The notes: a model not told the origin generated them from the sequence alone. A stretch of DNA of 64,000 nucleotides from Cellulomonas hominis (GCF_014201095.1 NZ_JACHDN010000001.1:3286001-3350000); one strand, 5' to 3'; numbered from the stretch's first letter, positions 44,519 to 53,042 are shown. Made by a program: numbers and translations.

Positions 44519-44575
44519 CGGGCCGAGCGGGGGCGCGCGGGGCGGCGCGCCAGGCGGCGTGTCGCTGCCGGTCGA

Positions 44576-44598
44576 TCGAACAGGTGTTCGGCTAGAGT
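44576..44598 (+). promoter_or_regulatory. LexA (SOS) box and -10 of the distal recA promoter
   Basis: TCGAACAGGTGTTCGG (44576-44591) contains CGAAC-N4-GTTCG, a full match to the Gram-positive/mycobacterial LexA box. TAGAGT (44593-44598) directly follows as -10, so bound LexA would block the promoter. Confidence 0.88.
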
Positions 44599-44691
44599 GG
44601 ATGACGGTGACGCGCCGTGCGGACGGTCGCGGCCCGCGGGTCGTCCACAGGTGAGGCGGCGGGTGCGGGTTGTGGACGGCCGCGGGGTGCA

Positions 44692-44713
44692 TGTCGGTGG
44701 TCGGGCATAGCGT
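44692..44713 (+). promoter_or_regulatory. PafBC-type (RecA-NDp) promoter of recA
   Basis: TGTCGGTG (44692-44699), 8 nt, TAGCGT (44708-44713) matches the mycobacterial RecA-independent DNA-damage promoter consensus tTGTCRGTG-N8-TANNNT at every fixed position except the first T. The start site would be near 44720, about 64 nt before recA. Confidence 0.75.
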
Positions 44714-44783
44714 CACTGCACGACATCAAGGACCAGCCCCCGTAAGCGCAGCGCGACGCTGCTCGAGAACGACGAGGTGTGAC

Positions 44784-45824
44784 ATGCCCGCTCCCCAGGA
44801 CCGCGAGAAGGCCCTCGAGGCCGCACTCAGCCAGATCGACCGCCAGTTCGGCAAGGGCTCGATCATGCGCCTCGGCGACGACGGGCGTGCCCCCGTCGAG
44901 GTGATCCCCACCGGCTCCGTCGCGCTCGACGTCGCGCTCGGCATCGGCGGCCTGCCCAAGGGCCGCATCGTCGAGATCTATGGCCCGGAGTCCTCCGGCA
45001 AGACGACCGTCGCGCTGCACGCCGTCGCGAACGCGCAGCGGCAGGGCGGTATCGCGGCGTTCATCGACGCCGAGCACGCCCTCGACCCGGACTACGCCAA
45101 GAAGCTCGGCGTCGACACCGACGCGCTGCTCGTGTCCCAGCCGGACACCGGCGAGCAGGCGCTCGAGATCATGGACATGCTGATCCGCTCCGGCGCGATC
45201 GACATCATCGTCATCGACTCCGTCGCGGCGCTCGTGCCCAAGGCCGAGATCGAGGGCGAGATGGGTGACAGCCACGTCGGCCTCCAGGCCCGCCTCATGT
45301 CCCAGGCGCTGCGCAAGATCACCGGTGCGCTCAACGCGTCCGGCACCACCGCGATCTTCATCAACCAGCTGCGCGAGAAGATCGGCGTGTTCTTCGGCTC
45401 GCCGGAGACCACCACCGGTGGCAAGGCGCTCAAGTTCTACGCGTCCGTGCGCATGGACATCCGCCGCATCGAGACCCTCAAGGAGGGTTCGGACGCCGTC
45501 GGCAACCGCACCCGCGTGAAGGTCGTCAAGAACAAGATGGCCCCGCCGTTCAAGCAGGCCGAGTTCGACATCCTGTACGGCGTCGGCATCTCCCGCGAGG
45601 GCGGCCTCATCGACATGGGCGTCGAGCACGGGTTCATCCGCAAGTCCGGCTCCTGGTTCACCTACGAGGGCGACCAGCTCGGCCAGGGCAAGGAGAACGC
45701 CCGTGGCTTCCTGCGCGACAACCCGGACCTCGCGGCCGAGATCGAGAAGAAGATCCTCGAGAAGCTCGGCATCGGCGCGAAGGTCGACGCGCCCGCGGGC
45801 GCGGAGGTGAAGGTCGACTTCTGA
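44784..45824 (+). CDS. recA: Recombinase RecA
   Basis: Strand-exchange protein and LexA coprotease. The 346-residue product is canonical: GPESSGKT Walker A (67-74), [21 protein letters not shown], loop L1 [55 protein letters not shown], and a Lys/Asp tail. No intein is present, unlike M. tuberculosis. The start is the ATG at 44784 after GAGGTG; an in-frame ATG at 44670 lies in the regulatory leader. It has two damage-responsive promoters (LexA and PafBC types) and overlaps recX by one base. Confidence 0.98.
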   Translation: MPAPQDREKALEAALSQIDRQFGKGSIMRLGDDGRAPVEVIPTGSVALDVALGIGGLPKGRIVEIYGPESSGKTTVALHAVANAQRQGGIAAFIDAEHALDPDYAKKLGVDTDALLVSQPDTGEQALEIMDMLIRSGAIDIIVIDSVAALVPKAEIEGEMGDSHVGLQARLMSQALRKITGALNASGTTAIFINQLREKIGVFFGSPETTTGGKALKFYASVRMDIRRIETLKEGSDAVGNRTRVKVVKNKMAPPFKQAEFDILYGVGISREGGLIDMGVEHGFIRKSGSWFTYEGDQLGQGKENARGFLRDNPDLAAEIEKKILEKLGIGAKVDAPAGAEVKVDF

Positions 45825-47281
45825 TGCCGGCCGAGCACGACCTGGTCGACGGACCCCGGGCCGGCGGCGGTTCGACGGCCGGCGGCCCGGCGGGCCGGGA
45901 CCCGGCGTGGCTCGACCCCGACGACGACGCGTCCGGGTCGGCGTGGGAGGACCTCTCCGACGCCGGCTCGGGGGCGTGGGACGACGACCGGGCGGGCGCA
46001 GCGGAGCCGGCGTGGGCCGATGACGCCGCGGGGCCGGGAGGCGCGTGGGAGTCGCCGGCGGCCGCAGCGTCGGGCGTCTGGGACGACGACGCGCCTGCCC
46101 CGGCGTCGGCCTGGCTGGAGGACGCCGGGGACGAAGCGACCGACTCGGTGCGGGCGGGGCGCTCGTCCGTCCGGGCGGGACGGGCGGCGCGGTCGCCGTC
46201 GCGGACACGCGGGCGTGGTGCCGCGCGCCCTGAGACCCCGGACGACGGAGCGAACGGCGAGCCGGGGCGCGCGCCACGGGGACGCGCGGGCGCGGGCGGC
46301 GCGACCGGGACGACCGGGTTCGAGACAGGCGGGTCCGGGACAGGCGGGTCGGGGACAGGCGGGTCCGAGACAGACGGGTCCGAGACAGGCGGGTCGGGGA
46401 CGGGCCGGTCCGAGACGCTCCGGTCCGGGGTGGCCGGGCCCGGGGTGACCGGGTCCGGGACGAGCAGGCCCGAGGTGGCCGGGTCCGGCGAGGTCGCGGC
46501 GGTCGCGGCGCGGCTCGCCGAGATCGTGGCGCGGCGCGGGTCGGGTGCTGCAGGGCCGGTTCCCGATGCCCTGGCGGGCTCCGCCGGTGGCGACCTCGTG
46601 CCGGCCGACGGCCTCGTCCCGGCCGACGACCTCGTGCCGGGCGACGACCGCGCGCCGGACGACGACCTGGAACCGACCGCCCCTCGCCGATCCGTCGGCC
46701 GGTCGGGTGCCGGACGAGGGTCGCGCGCGCGGGGCGGCCGACGCGCCCCGGCCGCCGAGCCGCCCCGATCGGGCGCCGCCGCGTCGGACGCCGAGCCCGA
46801 CCCCGAGTCCGTCGCCCGCGCGATCGCGCTGCGGCAGCTCACCGCGGCGCCCCGCAGCAGGGCGCAGCTCGCCGAGGCGATGGCCCGGCGGGACGTCCCC
46901 GAGGCCGTCGCCGAGCGCGTGCTCGACCGGTTCACCGAGGTCGGGCTCGTCGACGACGCGGCGTACGCGGAGATCCTGGTCCGCAGCCGGCACGCCGAGC
47001 GCAAGCTCTCCCGCCGCGCCCTCGCGCAGGAGCTCCGGCGCAAGGGGGTCGACCACGAGATCGCCCGCGAGGCCCTGGAGCAGGTCGACGACGAGGACGA
47101 GGAGCAGGCGGCCCGCGCGCTCGCGCGCAAGAAGCTCGCCGCGACCCGAGGGCTCGACCGGGACGTCCGGCTGCGCCGCGCGTACGGCGCCCTCGGTCGC
47201 AAGGGCTACGGCGGCTCGCTCGTGTCGCGCGTCGTCCGCGAGGAGCTCGCCGCGGAGGGCGCGGCCGAGGACGGCGACTGA
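45824..47281 (+). CDS. recX: RecX regulatory protein with a long disordered N-terminal extension
   Basis: RecX caps RecA filaments and inhibits strand exchange. The RecX three-helix-repeat core is only residues ~326-485 (VARAIALRQLTAAPRSRAQLAEAMARRDVPEAVAERVLDRF, VDDAAYAEILVRSRH, KLSRRALAQELRRKGV). About 325 residues precede it, where most RecX proteins are 150-250 in all. Residues ~25-105 carry five or six acidic AW(D/E) units (PAWLDPDD, SAWEDL, GAWDDD, PAWADDA, GVWDDDA, SAWLEDA). Residues ~166-200 are a GGS/GTGGSET repeat from 15-bp DNA repeats. Gly/Ala/Asp linkers follow. The ATG overlaps the recA stop (TGATG), so the start is well supported. The extension might bind a partner or be a tether; this is unknown. 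Confidence 0.9.
   Translation: MPAEHDLVDGPRAGGGSTAGGPAGRDPAWLDPDDDASGSAWEDLSDAGSGAWDDDRAGAAEPAWADDAAGPGGAWESPAAAASGVWDDDAPAPASAWLEDAGDEATDSVRAGRSSVRAGRAARSPSRTRGRGAARPETPDDGANGEPGRAPRGRAGAGGATGTTGFETGGSGTGGSGTGGSETDGSETGGSGTGRSETLRSGVAGPGVTGSGTSRPEVAGSGEVAAVAARLAEIVARRGSGAAGPVPDALAGSAGGDLVPADGLVPADDLVPGDDRAPDDDLEPTAPRRSVGRSGAGRGSRARGGRRAPAAEPPRSGAAASDAEPDPESVARAIALRQLTAAPRSRAQLAEAMARRDVPEAVAERVLDRFTEVGLVDDAAYAEILVRSRHAERKLSRRALAQELRRKGVDHEIAREALEQVDDEDEEQAARALARKKLAATRGLDRDVRLRRAYGALGRKGYGGSLVSRVVREELAAEGAAEDGD
46321..46425 (+). repeat. 15-bp tandem repeats inside recX
   Basis: Seven units of 15 bp related to CGAGACAGGCGGGTC (46321-46425). The first five differ by one to three bases and the last two are more diverged. 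They are in frame, encoding ETGGS/GTGGS pentapeptides, so copy number can vary without frameshift. Confidence 0.85.
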
Positions 47282-47456
47282 TCCTCGCGGATGCCGGCCG
47301 ACGGTCGGCTGCGTCGGGGGCCGACCCCGGTCTGCCCGGGGGGTTCGGCGGCTCGACTCGGCGCTCCCGACCGGGAGCGGCGATCCGCACCACGCGGCGG
47401 TCGATCAGGGCTGTGCCGCGGGCTCGTGATCGCCACGTCTCCCGACGGCGTAGTCA

Positions 47457-47519
47457 CCGAGACTGCAGGATCCGCCTGTGCGGCGATCCCGGCGGGACGC
47501 GGATCCTGCCACCTCGACG
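47457..47519. repeat. Intergenic hairpin repeat, type A (copy 2)
   Basis: GCAGGATCCG (47465-47474) and CGGATCCTGC (47500-47509) form a perfect 10-bp inverted repeat. Outer parts are CCGAGACT on the left and CACCTCGACG on the right, whose complement CGTCGAGGTG keeps the CGAG start. The left arm 47457-47474 is identical to 34170-34187. Confidence 0.75.
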
Positions 47520-47534
47520 TCCGCCTGGCCGCAG

Positions 47535-47574
47535 GTCCGCGCGTCCGCGCGTCCGCGCGTCCGCACGTCCGACG
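47535..47574. repeat. 8-bp tandem repeat GTCCGCGC
   Basis: Three exact copies of GTCCGCGC (47535-47558), then GTCCGCAC and GTCCGACG, directly between the two hairpin repeats. Confidence 0.8.
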
Positions 47575-47635
47575 TCGAGGATGCAGAAGACGTCGGGTTC
47601 CGCGCACCGATGCCCGCATCTGCTGCAACCTCGAC
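47574..47635. repeat. Intergenic hairpin repeat, type B (copy 2)
   Basis: GTCGAGGATGCAGAAGACG (47574-47592) pairs with CATCTGCTGCAACCTCGAC (47617-47635) at 16 of 19 positions. The right arm carries the same CTGCTGCAACCTC as 19144-19156, apart from base differences at its inner end. Confidence 0.7.
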
Positions 47636-47978
47636 GCGCACGGCGGCCGGCGCCCGGCGTCCGGCGTCCGGAGGGGACGGAGCATGAGAGTCGTCCGTCC
47701 GTCCGAGCGGCTCGTGCGGGCGGACGCGAAGGCAGCAGTCGGACGTTCGCGCGGTTCCGGACGCCCGGCCGCTGCCCTCGCGTCCCGCGCGCGGCACGGC
47801 CGCGACGCGGGACGTGGGCCCGCGGGCGTCGCCGCTGGTGGAGAATGGCCCGGTCGCGTCGCCGGTCGCCCGGCCGCCGCCCGGCCCCGGGCCGGCCCTC
47901 GGAGCACCGCGCCGCGACCCCCAGCACCCCGGTCCGCACCCAGGGCCGGCCCGAACCCCGGACGAGGAGCGTGACCGC

Positions 47979-49538
47979 ATGCAGGACGTGGCGATCATCG
48001 TCGGCCTGCTCGCGGCGTGCCTCGTCGCCCTGATCCTCGTGCTGCTCGCCCGGCGCGAGGCGGCGGCCGTGCGTCGGCAGGCCGGCGAGGACGTGCAGTC
48101 GATCCGCGACGAGGCCCGCCAGGCGCTGGCCGACGCCCAGCGGCGGGAGGCGCGCGCCGCGGAGCGTGACGTGAACGCCGCCGCCGCGGAGCGGTCCGCG
48201 GCCGAGCGGGAGCGGGAGGCGCGCGCGGCGCAGGACGCGGCGGCGGAGCTCCGCCGGCAGGCCGCCGAGCAGGCCGCGGAGGCGGCGACCGCGGCGGCGG
48301 AGCGGGTCGCGGCGGCCGAGCGGACGGCGGCGGCGACCGTGGCGGACGCCGAGCGCACCGCGGGGGAGCGGCTCGCCGAGGCGCAGCGCGAGGCGGTCGA
48401 GCGGCTGGAGGCGGCGTCGGGCCTGACCGCGGAGGAGGCGCGCGCGGAGCTGCTGCGCCGGCTGACCGCGGAGGCGCAGGCGGCGGCGACGGCCTCGGTG
48501 CGCCGCATCGAGGCGCAGGCCCGGCGGACGGCGGAGGCACGCGCCCGGCGGGTGCTGGCGACCGCGGCGCAGCGGACGGCCGTCGCGACGAGCAGCCACA
48601 GCAGCCTGACCCTGCTGCCGCTGCCGTCGGACGAGATGAAGGGCCGGATCATCGGCAAGGAGGGCCGGAACATCCGGCTGTTCGAGGCGCTGACCGGCGT
48701 GAACGTGCTGGTGGACGAGACGCCCGACGCCGTGGTGCTGTCCTGCTTCGACGCGGAGCGCCGCGAGGTCGCCCGGGTGGCGCTGGACGCGCTGATGGCG
48801 GACGGCCGGATCAACCCGCAGCGGATCGAGGCGGCGTACGCGGAGGCGGTGGCGGGGGCGGACGACCGCGCCGACGAGGCGGGGCACGCGGCTGCCGAGC
48901 GCGCGGGCGTCCGCGGCCTGGACCCCGCGCTCGTGCGGGTGCTCGGGCGGCTGCGGGTGCGGACGTCGTTCGGGCAGGACGTGCTGGACCACGTGGTCGA
49001 GTCGGCGCTGCTGGCCGCGCAGGTCGCGGCGGAGCTCGGCGCGGACGTCGAGGTCGCCCGGCGCGGTGCTCTGCTGCACGACCTGGGCAAGGCCCTGACC
49101 GGCGAGGTCCCCGGCACGCACGCCGCGGTCGGGGCGGCGCTGGCGGCGCGGCACGGGGAGTCGCCGGCGGTGGTGAACGCGATCGCCGCGCACCACGACG
49201 AGGTCCCGGCGGAGACGGTCGAGGCGGTGCTGGTGCAGGTCGCGGACGCGATGTCCGCCGCCCGGCCGGGCGCCCGCCGCGAGGACGTCGAGCAGCACGT
49301 CGAGCGGCTGGAGAAGCTCGAGGAGCTGGTCGCCGGGCACGCCGGGGTGCGACGCGCGCTGGCGATGGCGGCGGGGCGCGAGATGCGCGTGGTCGTCGAG
49401 CCGTCGCAGGTGGCGGACACCGAGGTCAACCGGCTGGCCGTCGAGATCGCGCGGCACATCGAGCAGGACCTGTCCTACCCGGGCGAGATCACCGTCACGG
49501 TGGTCCGCGAGGTCCGGGCGAGCGCCACCGCGGGCTGA
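47979..49538 (+). CDS. rny: Ribonuclease Y
   Basis: Membrane-anchored endoribonuclease that starts mRNA decay. The 519-residue product has an N-terminal helix (VAIIVGLLAACLVALILVLLA), a ~170-residue Ala/Glu/Arg coiled coil, a KH domain with MKGRIIGKEGRNIRLFEALTGVNVLVDETPDAV, and an HD domain whose metal motif is ALLHDLGKALTGE, then VNAIAAHHDEV. The start is the ATG at 47979, with GAGGAG nine nt upstream; an in-frame ATG at 47814 would add 55 Pro/Arg residues before the membrane helix. Many actinobacteria lack RNase Y, so its co-occurrence with RNase J here is a taxonomic hint. Confidence 0.92.
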   Translation: MQDVAIIVGLLAACLVALILVLLARREAAAVRRQAGEDVQSIRDEARQALADAQRREARAAERDVNAAAAERSAAEREREARAAQDAAAELRRQAAEQAAEAATAAAERVAAAERTAAATVADAERTAGERLAEAQREAVERLEAASGLTAEEARAELLRRLTAEAQAAATASVRRIEAQARRTAEARARRVLATAAQRTAVATSSHSSLTLLPLPSDEMKGRIIGKEGRNIRLFEALTGVNVLVDETPDAVVLSCFDAERREVARVALDALMADGRINPQRIEAAYAEAVAGADDRADEAGHAAAERAGVRGLDPALVRVLGRLRVRTSFGQDVLDHVVESALLAAQVAAELGADVEVARRGALLHDLGKALTGEVPGTHAAVGAALAARHGESPAVVNAIAAHHDEVPAETVEAVLVQVADAMSAARPGARREDVEQHVERLEKLEELVAGHAGVRRALAMAAGREMRVVVEPSQVADTEVNRLAVEIARHIEQDLSYPGEITVTVVREVRASATAG

Positions 49539-49551
49539 CCTGCCCGGCCGG

Positions 49552-50454
49552 TCAGACGGGCCCGCCGCCCCCGGGGCCGGCGGCGAACCCGCCGGCCCCG
49601 CCCGGCGCCCCGGGCACCACCGTCGCGTCCCGAGCGGCCCGCCCGGACGTCCGGGTGCTGCGCCCCTGCAACCACACGGCGAGCCGGGTCAGCGAGATGT
49701 TGACGACCAGGTAGATCCCCGCGCCCATGAGGAACAGCGCCACGTAGTACTTGTTGCCGAAGTACTGCGCGTTGTTCTGCATGGCCTTGAGCAGCTCGGG
49801 GTAGCCGACGATGAACCCGAGCGACGAGTCCTTGAGCAGGACGACGAGCTGCGCGATCAGGCTCGGCAGCATGGTGCGGACGGCCTGGGGGAGCAGCACG
49901 AGCAGCAGCGTCTGGGTCCGCGACAGGCCGATGGCGTACGCGGCCTCCGCCTGCCCGCGCGGCAGCGACGCCAGACCGGCCCGCAGGATCTCCGCGATGA
50001 TCGCCATGTTGTAGACGACGAGCCCGAACACGACCGCCGCGAACGCGTCCCACCCGAACCCGAGCAGCGCGAACAGCATCATGAGCAGCACGGGCAGGCC
50101 GCGGAACAGCTCGATGACGACGGTCGCCGGCGCGCGCAGCCACCGGACCCGCGTGGTGCGCCAGACCGCGAGCAGCAGGCCGAGCAGCAGCGCGAGCGGG
50201 GCGGCGACGACCGCGGCCCGCAGCGTGGCCCCGAGGCCCTTGACGACCATCGAGGTCCAGACGGCCTCGGCGGTCTGGTTCTTCGGCGGGTCGTACAGCA
50301 CGTCCCAGCGGTCGGCGCCGAACAGGCCGCGCTGGTCGGCGTACCGGAAGGCCAGGGCCAGCAGGACGACGATCAGCAGGCCGCCGAACACCGACCCGAT
50401 CCGCTCCCGGCGGCGGGCGACCGGTCCGGGCTCGTCGTAGAGGACGGAGGTCAT
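49552..50454 (-). CDS. gluD: Glutamate-type amino acid ABC permease, second subunit
   Basis: A 300-residue HisM/GltK-type permease. A charged N-terminus is followed by about five helices, with the EAA-like loop GQAEAAYAIGLSRTQTLLLVLLPQAVRTMLPSLIAQLVVLLKDSSLG. The C-terminal 50 residues are Gly/Pro/Ala-rich and likely disordered. The ATG overlaps the gluC stop by 4 bp. It is last in a gluABCD operon; the assignment to glutamate rests on order and similarity to Streptomyces and Corynebacterium gluABCD and could be another polar amino acid. Confidence 0.87.
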   Translation of the reverse strand: MTSVLYDEPGPVARRRERIGSVFGGLLIVVLLALAFRYADQRGLFGADRWDVLYDPPKNQTAEAVWTSMVVKGLGATLRAAVVAAPLALLLGLLLAVWRTTRVRWLRAPATVVIELFRGLPVLLMMLFALLGFGWDAFAAVVFGLVVYNMAIIAEILRAGLASLPRGQAEAAYAIGLSRTQTLLLVLLPQAVRTMLPSLIAQLVVLLKDSSLGFIVGYPELLKAMQNNAQYFGNKYYVALFLMGAGIYLVVNISLTRLAVWLQGRSTRTSGRAARDATVVPGAPGGAGGFAAGPGGGGPV

Positions 50455-51101
50455 CGCGCGAACGCCACCTTCCGCTCGAGGATCCCGGCGAGGTACCCCG
50501 CCGGGATCGTGATGACCAGGTAGAACAGCGCGACGCTGACGAGCGCCATGATGCTCTCGCTGGGGTTGGCGAGGGCGATGCGCCGGCCGGACGCGAGCAG
50601 CTCCACGACCGCGAAGCCGGCGGCGACCGACGTGTTCTTCGTCAGCGCGATCAGCACGTTGATCAGGGGCGGCACCACGGAACGCACGGCCTGCGGCAGG
50701 ACGACGAGCCCGAGCGTCTGCCCGAACGTGAGCCCGATGGCGCGGGCCGCCTCGGCCTGGCCGACGGGGACGCCGTTGATGCCGGACCGGACCGCCTCGC
50801 ACACGAACCCCGACGTGTACGCCGACAGCGCGAGCACCGCGGTCCAGAACCCGAGCGGCGGCAGGACGCCGAACTGCGGCGCCACGAACACGAGGAAGAA
50901 GAACACCAGCGTGAGCGGCGTGTTCCGCAGGACCTCGACCCACACGACGGCGATTCCGCGCAGCGTCGCCACGGGCGAGACCCGCATCGCGGCGAGCACC
51001 GTCCCCGCCGCCAGGGCGATCGCCCCGGAGATGGCGGTGAGCTGCAGGGTGACGCGGAAGCCGCTCAGGTAGGCCGGCAGGTTGTCGGCGATCAGGTCCA
51101 C
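50451..51101 (-). CDS. gluC: Glutamate-type amino acid ABC permease, first subunit
   Basis: A 216-residue permease with about five helices: FRVTLQLTAISGAIALAAGTVLAAM at the N-terminus, LRNTPLTLVFFFLVFVAPQFGV, and the EAA loop GQAEAARAIGLTFGQTLGLVVLPQAVRSVVPPLINVLIALTKNTSVA. It pairs with the next permease to form the transmembrane channel. GTG start at 51101. It lies 79 bp after the binding-protein gene and overlaps gluD. Confidence 0.9.
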   Translation of the reverse strand: MDLIADNLPAYLSGFRVTLQLTAISGAIALAAGTVLAAMRVSPVATLRGIAVVWVEVLRNTPLTLVFFFLVFVAPQFGVLPPLGFWTAVLALSAYTSGFVCEAVRSGINGVPVGQAEAARAIGLTFGQTLGLVVLPQAVRSVVPPLINVLIALTKNTSVAAGFAVVELLASGRRIALANPSESIMALVSVALFYLVITIPAGYLAGILERKVAFAR

Positions 51102-51180
51102 GCAGGGTCCTCCACGGACTCGGACGGTGCGGCGCCGCGCGCCCCGGGCGGGGACGCGCGGCGCCGCGCGACGGCGGGCG

Positions 51181-52059
51181 TCAGTACCGGTCGACGGTGG
51201 GCGGCTCGGGCGTCGGCAGCACCGTGCCGGCCGTCGCCTCCCACGCCTCGGTCCAGGTGCCGTCCTCGAACGAGGCCTCCAGGACGTCGTTGATCCACAT
51301 CCGGAAGTCGGTGTCGTCGAGCGCGAGGCCGATGCCGTACGGCTCCTCGGTGAACGGCTCGCCGCGGACCTCGAACGTCGGGTCGTCGGCCGCGAAGCCG
51401 GCGAGGATGACGTTGTCCGTGCTCATCGCGTCGACCTGGCCGCCGCGCAGCGGCTCGAGGCAGTCTGAGTACGCGCCGAACGGCACGACCTCGGTGTCGG
51501 GGAAGTTCTCCAGGAGGTTCGCCTCGGGCGTCGAGCCGGAGACGGTGCAGACCTTCTTGCCCGCGAGGTCGTCGGGGCCCTGGATGTCCTCGTTGTCCGC
51601 GAGCGTGAGGATCGACTGGCCGGCCTCGTAGTACGGGCCCGCGAACGACACGACCTTCTTGCGCTCGTCGTTGATCGTGTAGGTGGCGATGACGATGTCG
51701 ACCTGGCCGGAGTCGATGAACGACTCGCGGTTCGCGGAGATGGTCTCGGTCCAGGTGATGCCGTCCTCGGGGATGCCGAGCGCCCCCGCGATGATCTTGC
51801 CGATCTCGACGTCGAAGCCCTCCGGGTTGCCGTCGGGCCCGACCAGGCCGAACAGCGGCTGGTCGAACTTGGTGCCGATGGTGATCGAGCCGGCCTCGGC
51901 CAGCTCCGCCATCGTCGAGCCCTCGGGGAAGTCGCCGGCCGCGACGTCGGAGACCTCGGGGGTGGTCTCGTCCCCGGTGTCGTCGGATCCGCCGCACGCG
52001 GCGAGGGCGAGGACGGCGGCGGCGGTGAGGGCGATCGGTCCTGCGGTGCGGGTTCTCAT
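51181..52059 (-). CDS. gluB: Glutamate-type amino acid-binding lipoprotein
   Basis: A 292-residue family 3 solute-binding protein. The signal peptide MRTRTAGPIALTAAAVLALAAC ends in the lipobox LAAC (Cys22), then a Gly/Ser/Asp linker. The mature part shows SITIGTKFDQPLFGLVGPDGNPEGFDVEIGKII and DIVIATYTINDERKKVVSFAGPYYEAGQSIL, the classic polar amino acid-binding pattern. The ATG at 52059 is preceded by AGGAGA. Second gene of the operon, 58 bp after gluA. Confidence 0.93.
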   Translation of the reverse strand: MRTRTAGPIALTAAAVLALAACGGSDDTGDETTPEVSDVAAGDFPEGSTMAELAEAGSITIGTKFDQPLFGLVGPDGNPEGFDVEIGKIIAGALGIPEDGITWTETISANRESFIDSGQVDIVIATYTINDERKKVVSFAGPYYEAGQSILTLADNEDIQGPDDLAGKKVCTVSGSTPEANLLENFPDTEVVPFGAYSDCLEPLRGGQVDAMSTDNVILAGFAADDPTFEVRGEPFTEEPYGIGLALDDTDFRMWINDVLEASFEDGTWTEAWEATAGTVLPTPEPPTVDRY

Positions 52060-52117
52060 CGGGCTCTCCTAGCGTCGCGTGTCGGTCGGTGTCGTGTCGT
52101 GTCGGTCCGGTCTCGCG

Positions 52118-52909
52118 TCAGTGGGTGAGGATCTTGGACAGGAAGTCCCGCGCGCGGTCGCTGCGCGGGGCGGTGAAGAAGGTCTCGGGGTCGGCCTCCT
52201 CGACGACGGCGCCGCCGTCCATGAAGACGACGCGGTCGGCGGCGCGGCGGGCGAACCCCATCTCGTGGGTCACCACGACCATCGTCATGCCCTCGCCGGC
52301 GAGCGCCACCATGACGTCGAGGACCTCGTTGATCATCTCGGGGTCGAGCGCCGAGGTCGGCTCGTCGAACAGCATGACCTTGGGCTCCATGGCCAGGGCG
52401 CGGGCGATCGCGACGCGCTGCTGCTGCCCGCCGGACAGCTGCGCGGGCAGCTTGTCGGCCTGGTTCGCGACGCCGACCCGCTCGAGCAGCGCCATCGCCC
52501 GCTCCTTCGCGGGGCCGGCGCCGAGCCGGCGCACCTTGCGCAGCCCGAGCGTGACGTTCTGCAGCACGGTGCGGTGGGCGAACAGGTTGAAGGACTGGAA
52601 CACCATGCCGACGTCGGCCCGCAGCTTCGCGAGCTCCCGCCCCTCGGCGGGCAGCGGCTGCCCGTCGACGGTGATCGTGCCGGACTCGATGGTCTCCAGC
52701 CGGTTGATCGTCCGGCACAGCGTCGACTTGCCGCTGCCGGACGGCCCGATGACGACGACGACCTCGCCGCGGCGCACCGTCAGGTCGATGTCCCGCAGCA
52801 CGTGCAGGTCGCCGAAGTGCTTGTTGACGTGCTCCAGGACGACGAGCGGCTGGCCGCCGTGCGCGGGGCGCGGGGCTGCGGGCGCCGGGGCGGGCTCGGG
52901 CTGTGCCAT
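52118..52909 (-). CDS. gluA: Glutamate-type amino acid ABC transporter ATPase
   Basis: A 263-residue ABC ATPase of the polar amino acid class: [18 protein letters not shown] (Walker A), Q-loop [10 protein letters not shown], signature [16 protein letters not shown], Walker [15 protein letters not shown], and switch His in [20 protein letters not shown] Pro/Ala-rich stretch of about 20 residues precedes the domain. The ATG at 52909 is chosen because TACGTT is 6 nt upstream; a GTG at 52945, 12 codons earlier, is the alternative. First gene of the gluABCD operon. Confidence 0.93.
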   Translation of the reverse strand: MAQPEPAPAPAAPRPAHGGQPLVVLEHVNKHFGDLHVLRDIDLTVRRGEVVVVIGPSGSGKSTLCRTINRLETIESGTITVDGQPLPAEGRELAKLRADVGMVFQSFNLFAHRTVLQNVTLGLRKVRRLGAGPAKERAMALLERVGVANQADKLPAQLSGGQQQRVAIARALAMEPKVMLFDEPTSALDPEMINEVLDVMVALAGEGMTMVVVTHEMGFARRAADRVVFMDGGAVVEEADPETFFTAPRSDRARDFLSKILTH

Positions 52910-52915
52910 CTCTGG

Positions 52916-52921
52916 AACGTA
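52916..52921 (-). promoter_or_regulatory. -10 hexamer of gluA
   Basis: TACGTT (minus strand) lies 6 nt before the ATG at 52909. A second TACCCT further upstream (near 52960) could serve the longer GTG start. Confidence 0.4.
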
Positions 52922-53028
52922 AGGGGCGAATGTGACAGGCGCCACCCCTTCGCGTCACAGAAGGGTAACGGCGGAGTCATGTCGGCGTCGGCGGGCCGTC
53001 GCCGACGGGGGGCGGGAGATCGCGGACG

Positions 53029-53034
53029 TACCCT
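53029..53034 (+). promoter_or_regulatory. -10 hexamer of miaB
   Basis: TACCCT lies 8 nt before the miaB ATG at 53043, without a Shine-Dalgarno, predicting a leaderless mRNA. Confidence 0.45.
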
Positions 53035-53042
53035 TGTCCGCG

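Larger units (their letters stand above)
47282..47978. other. 697-bp non-coding, repeat-rich region between recX and rny
   Basis: No frame here looks like protein on either strand: open frames are Arg/Pro/Ala-rich products of base composition. It holds hairpin repeat A copy 2, an 8-bp tandem repeat and hairpin repeat B copy 2 in a 180-bp cluster. The rest is GC-rich, and the rny promoter and leader must be in the last ~300 bp. Confidence 0.7.

Noticed and set aside
44641..44679. DnaA-box-like pair TCGTCCACA and TGTGGACGG in the recA leader
   Set aside because: They match the TTGTCCACA box at 8/9 and 7/9 and form an 8-bp inverted repeat, but two imperfect boxes in GC-rich DNA are weak evidence without a cluster.
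46321..46425. Possible CRISPR array in recX
   Set aside because: The 15-bp units are contiguous with no spacers and lie in frame within a coding region. It is a coding minisatellite.
47535..47574. 8-bp tandem repeats as a CRISPR or origin iteron array
   Set aside because: Units are too short and contiguous for CRISPR. There is no replication gene or AT-rich stretch nearby for an origin.
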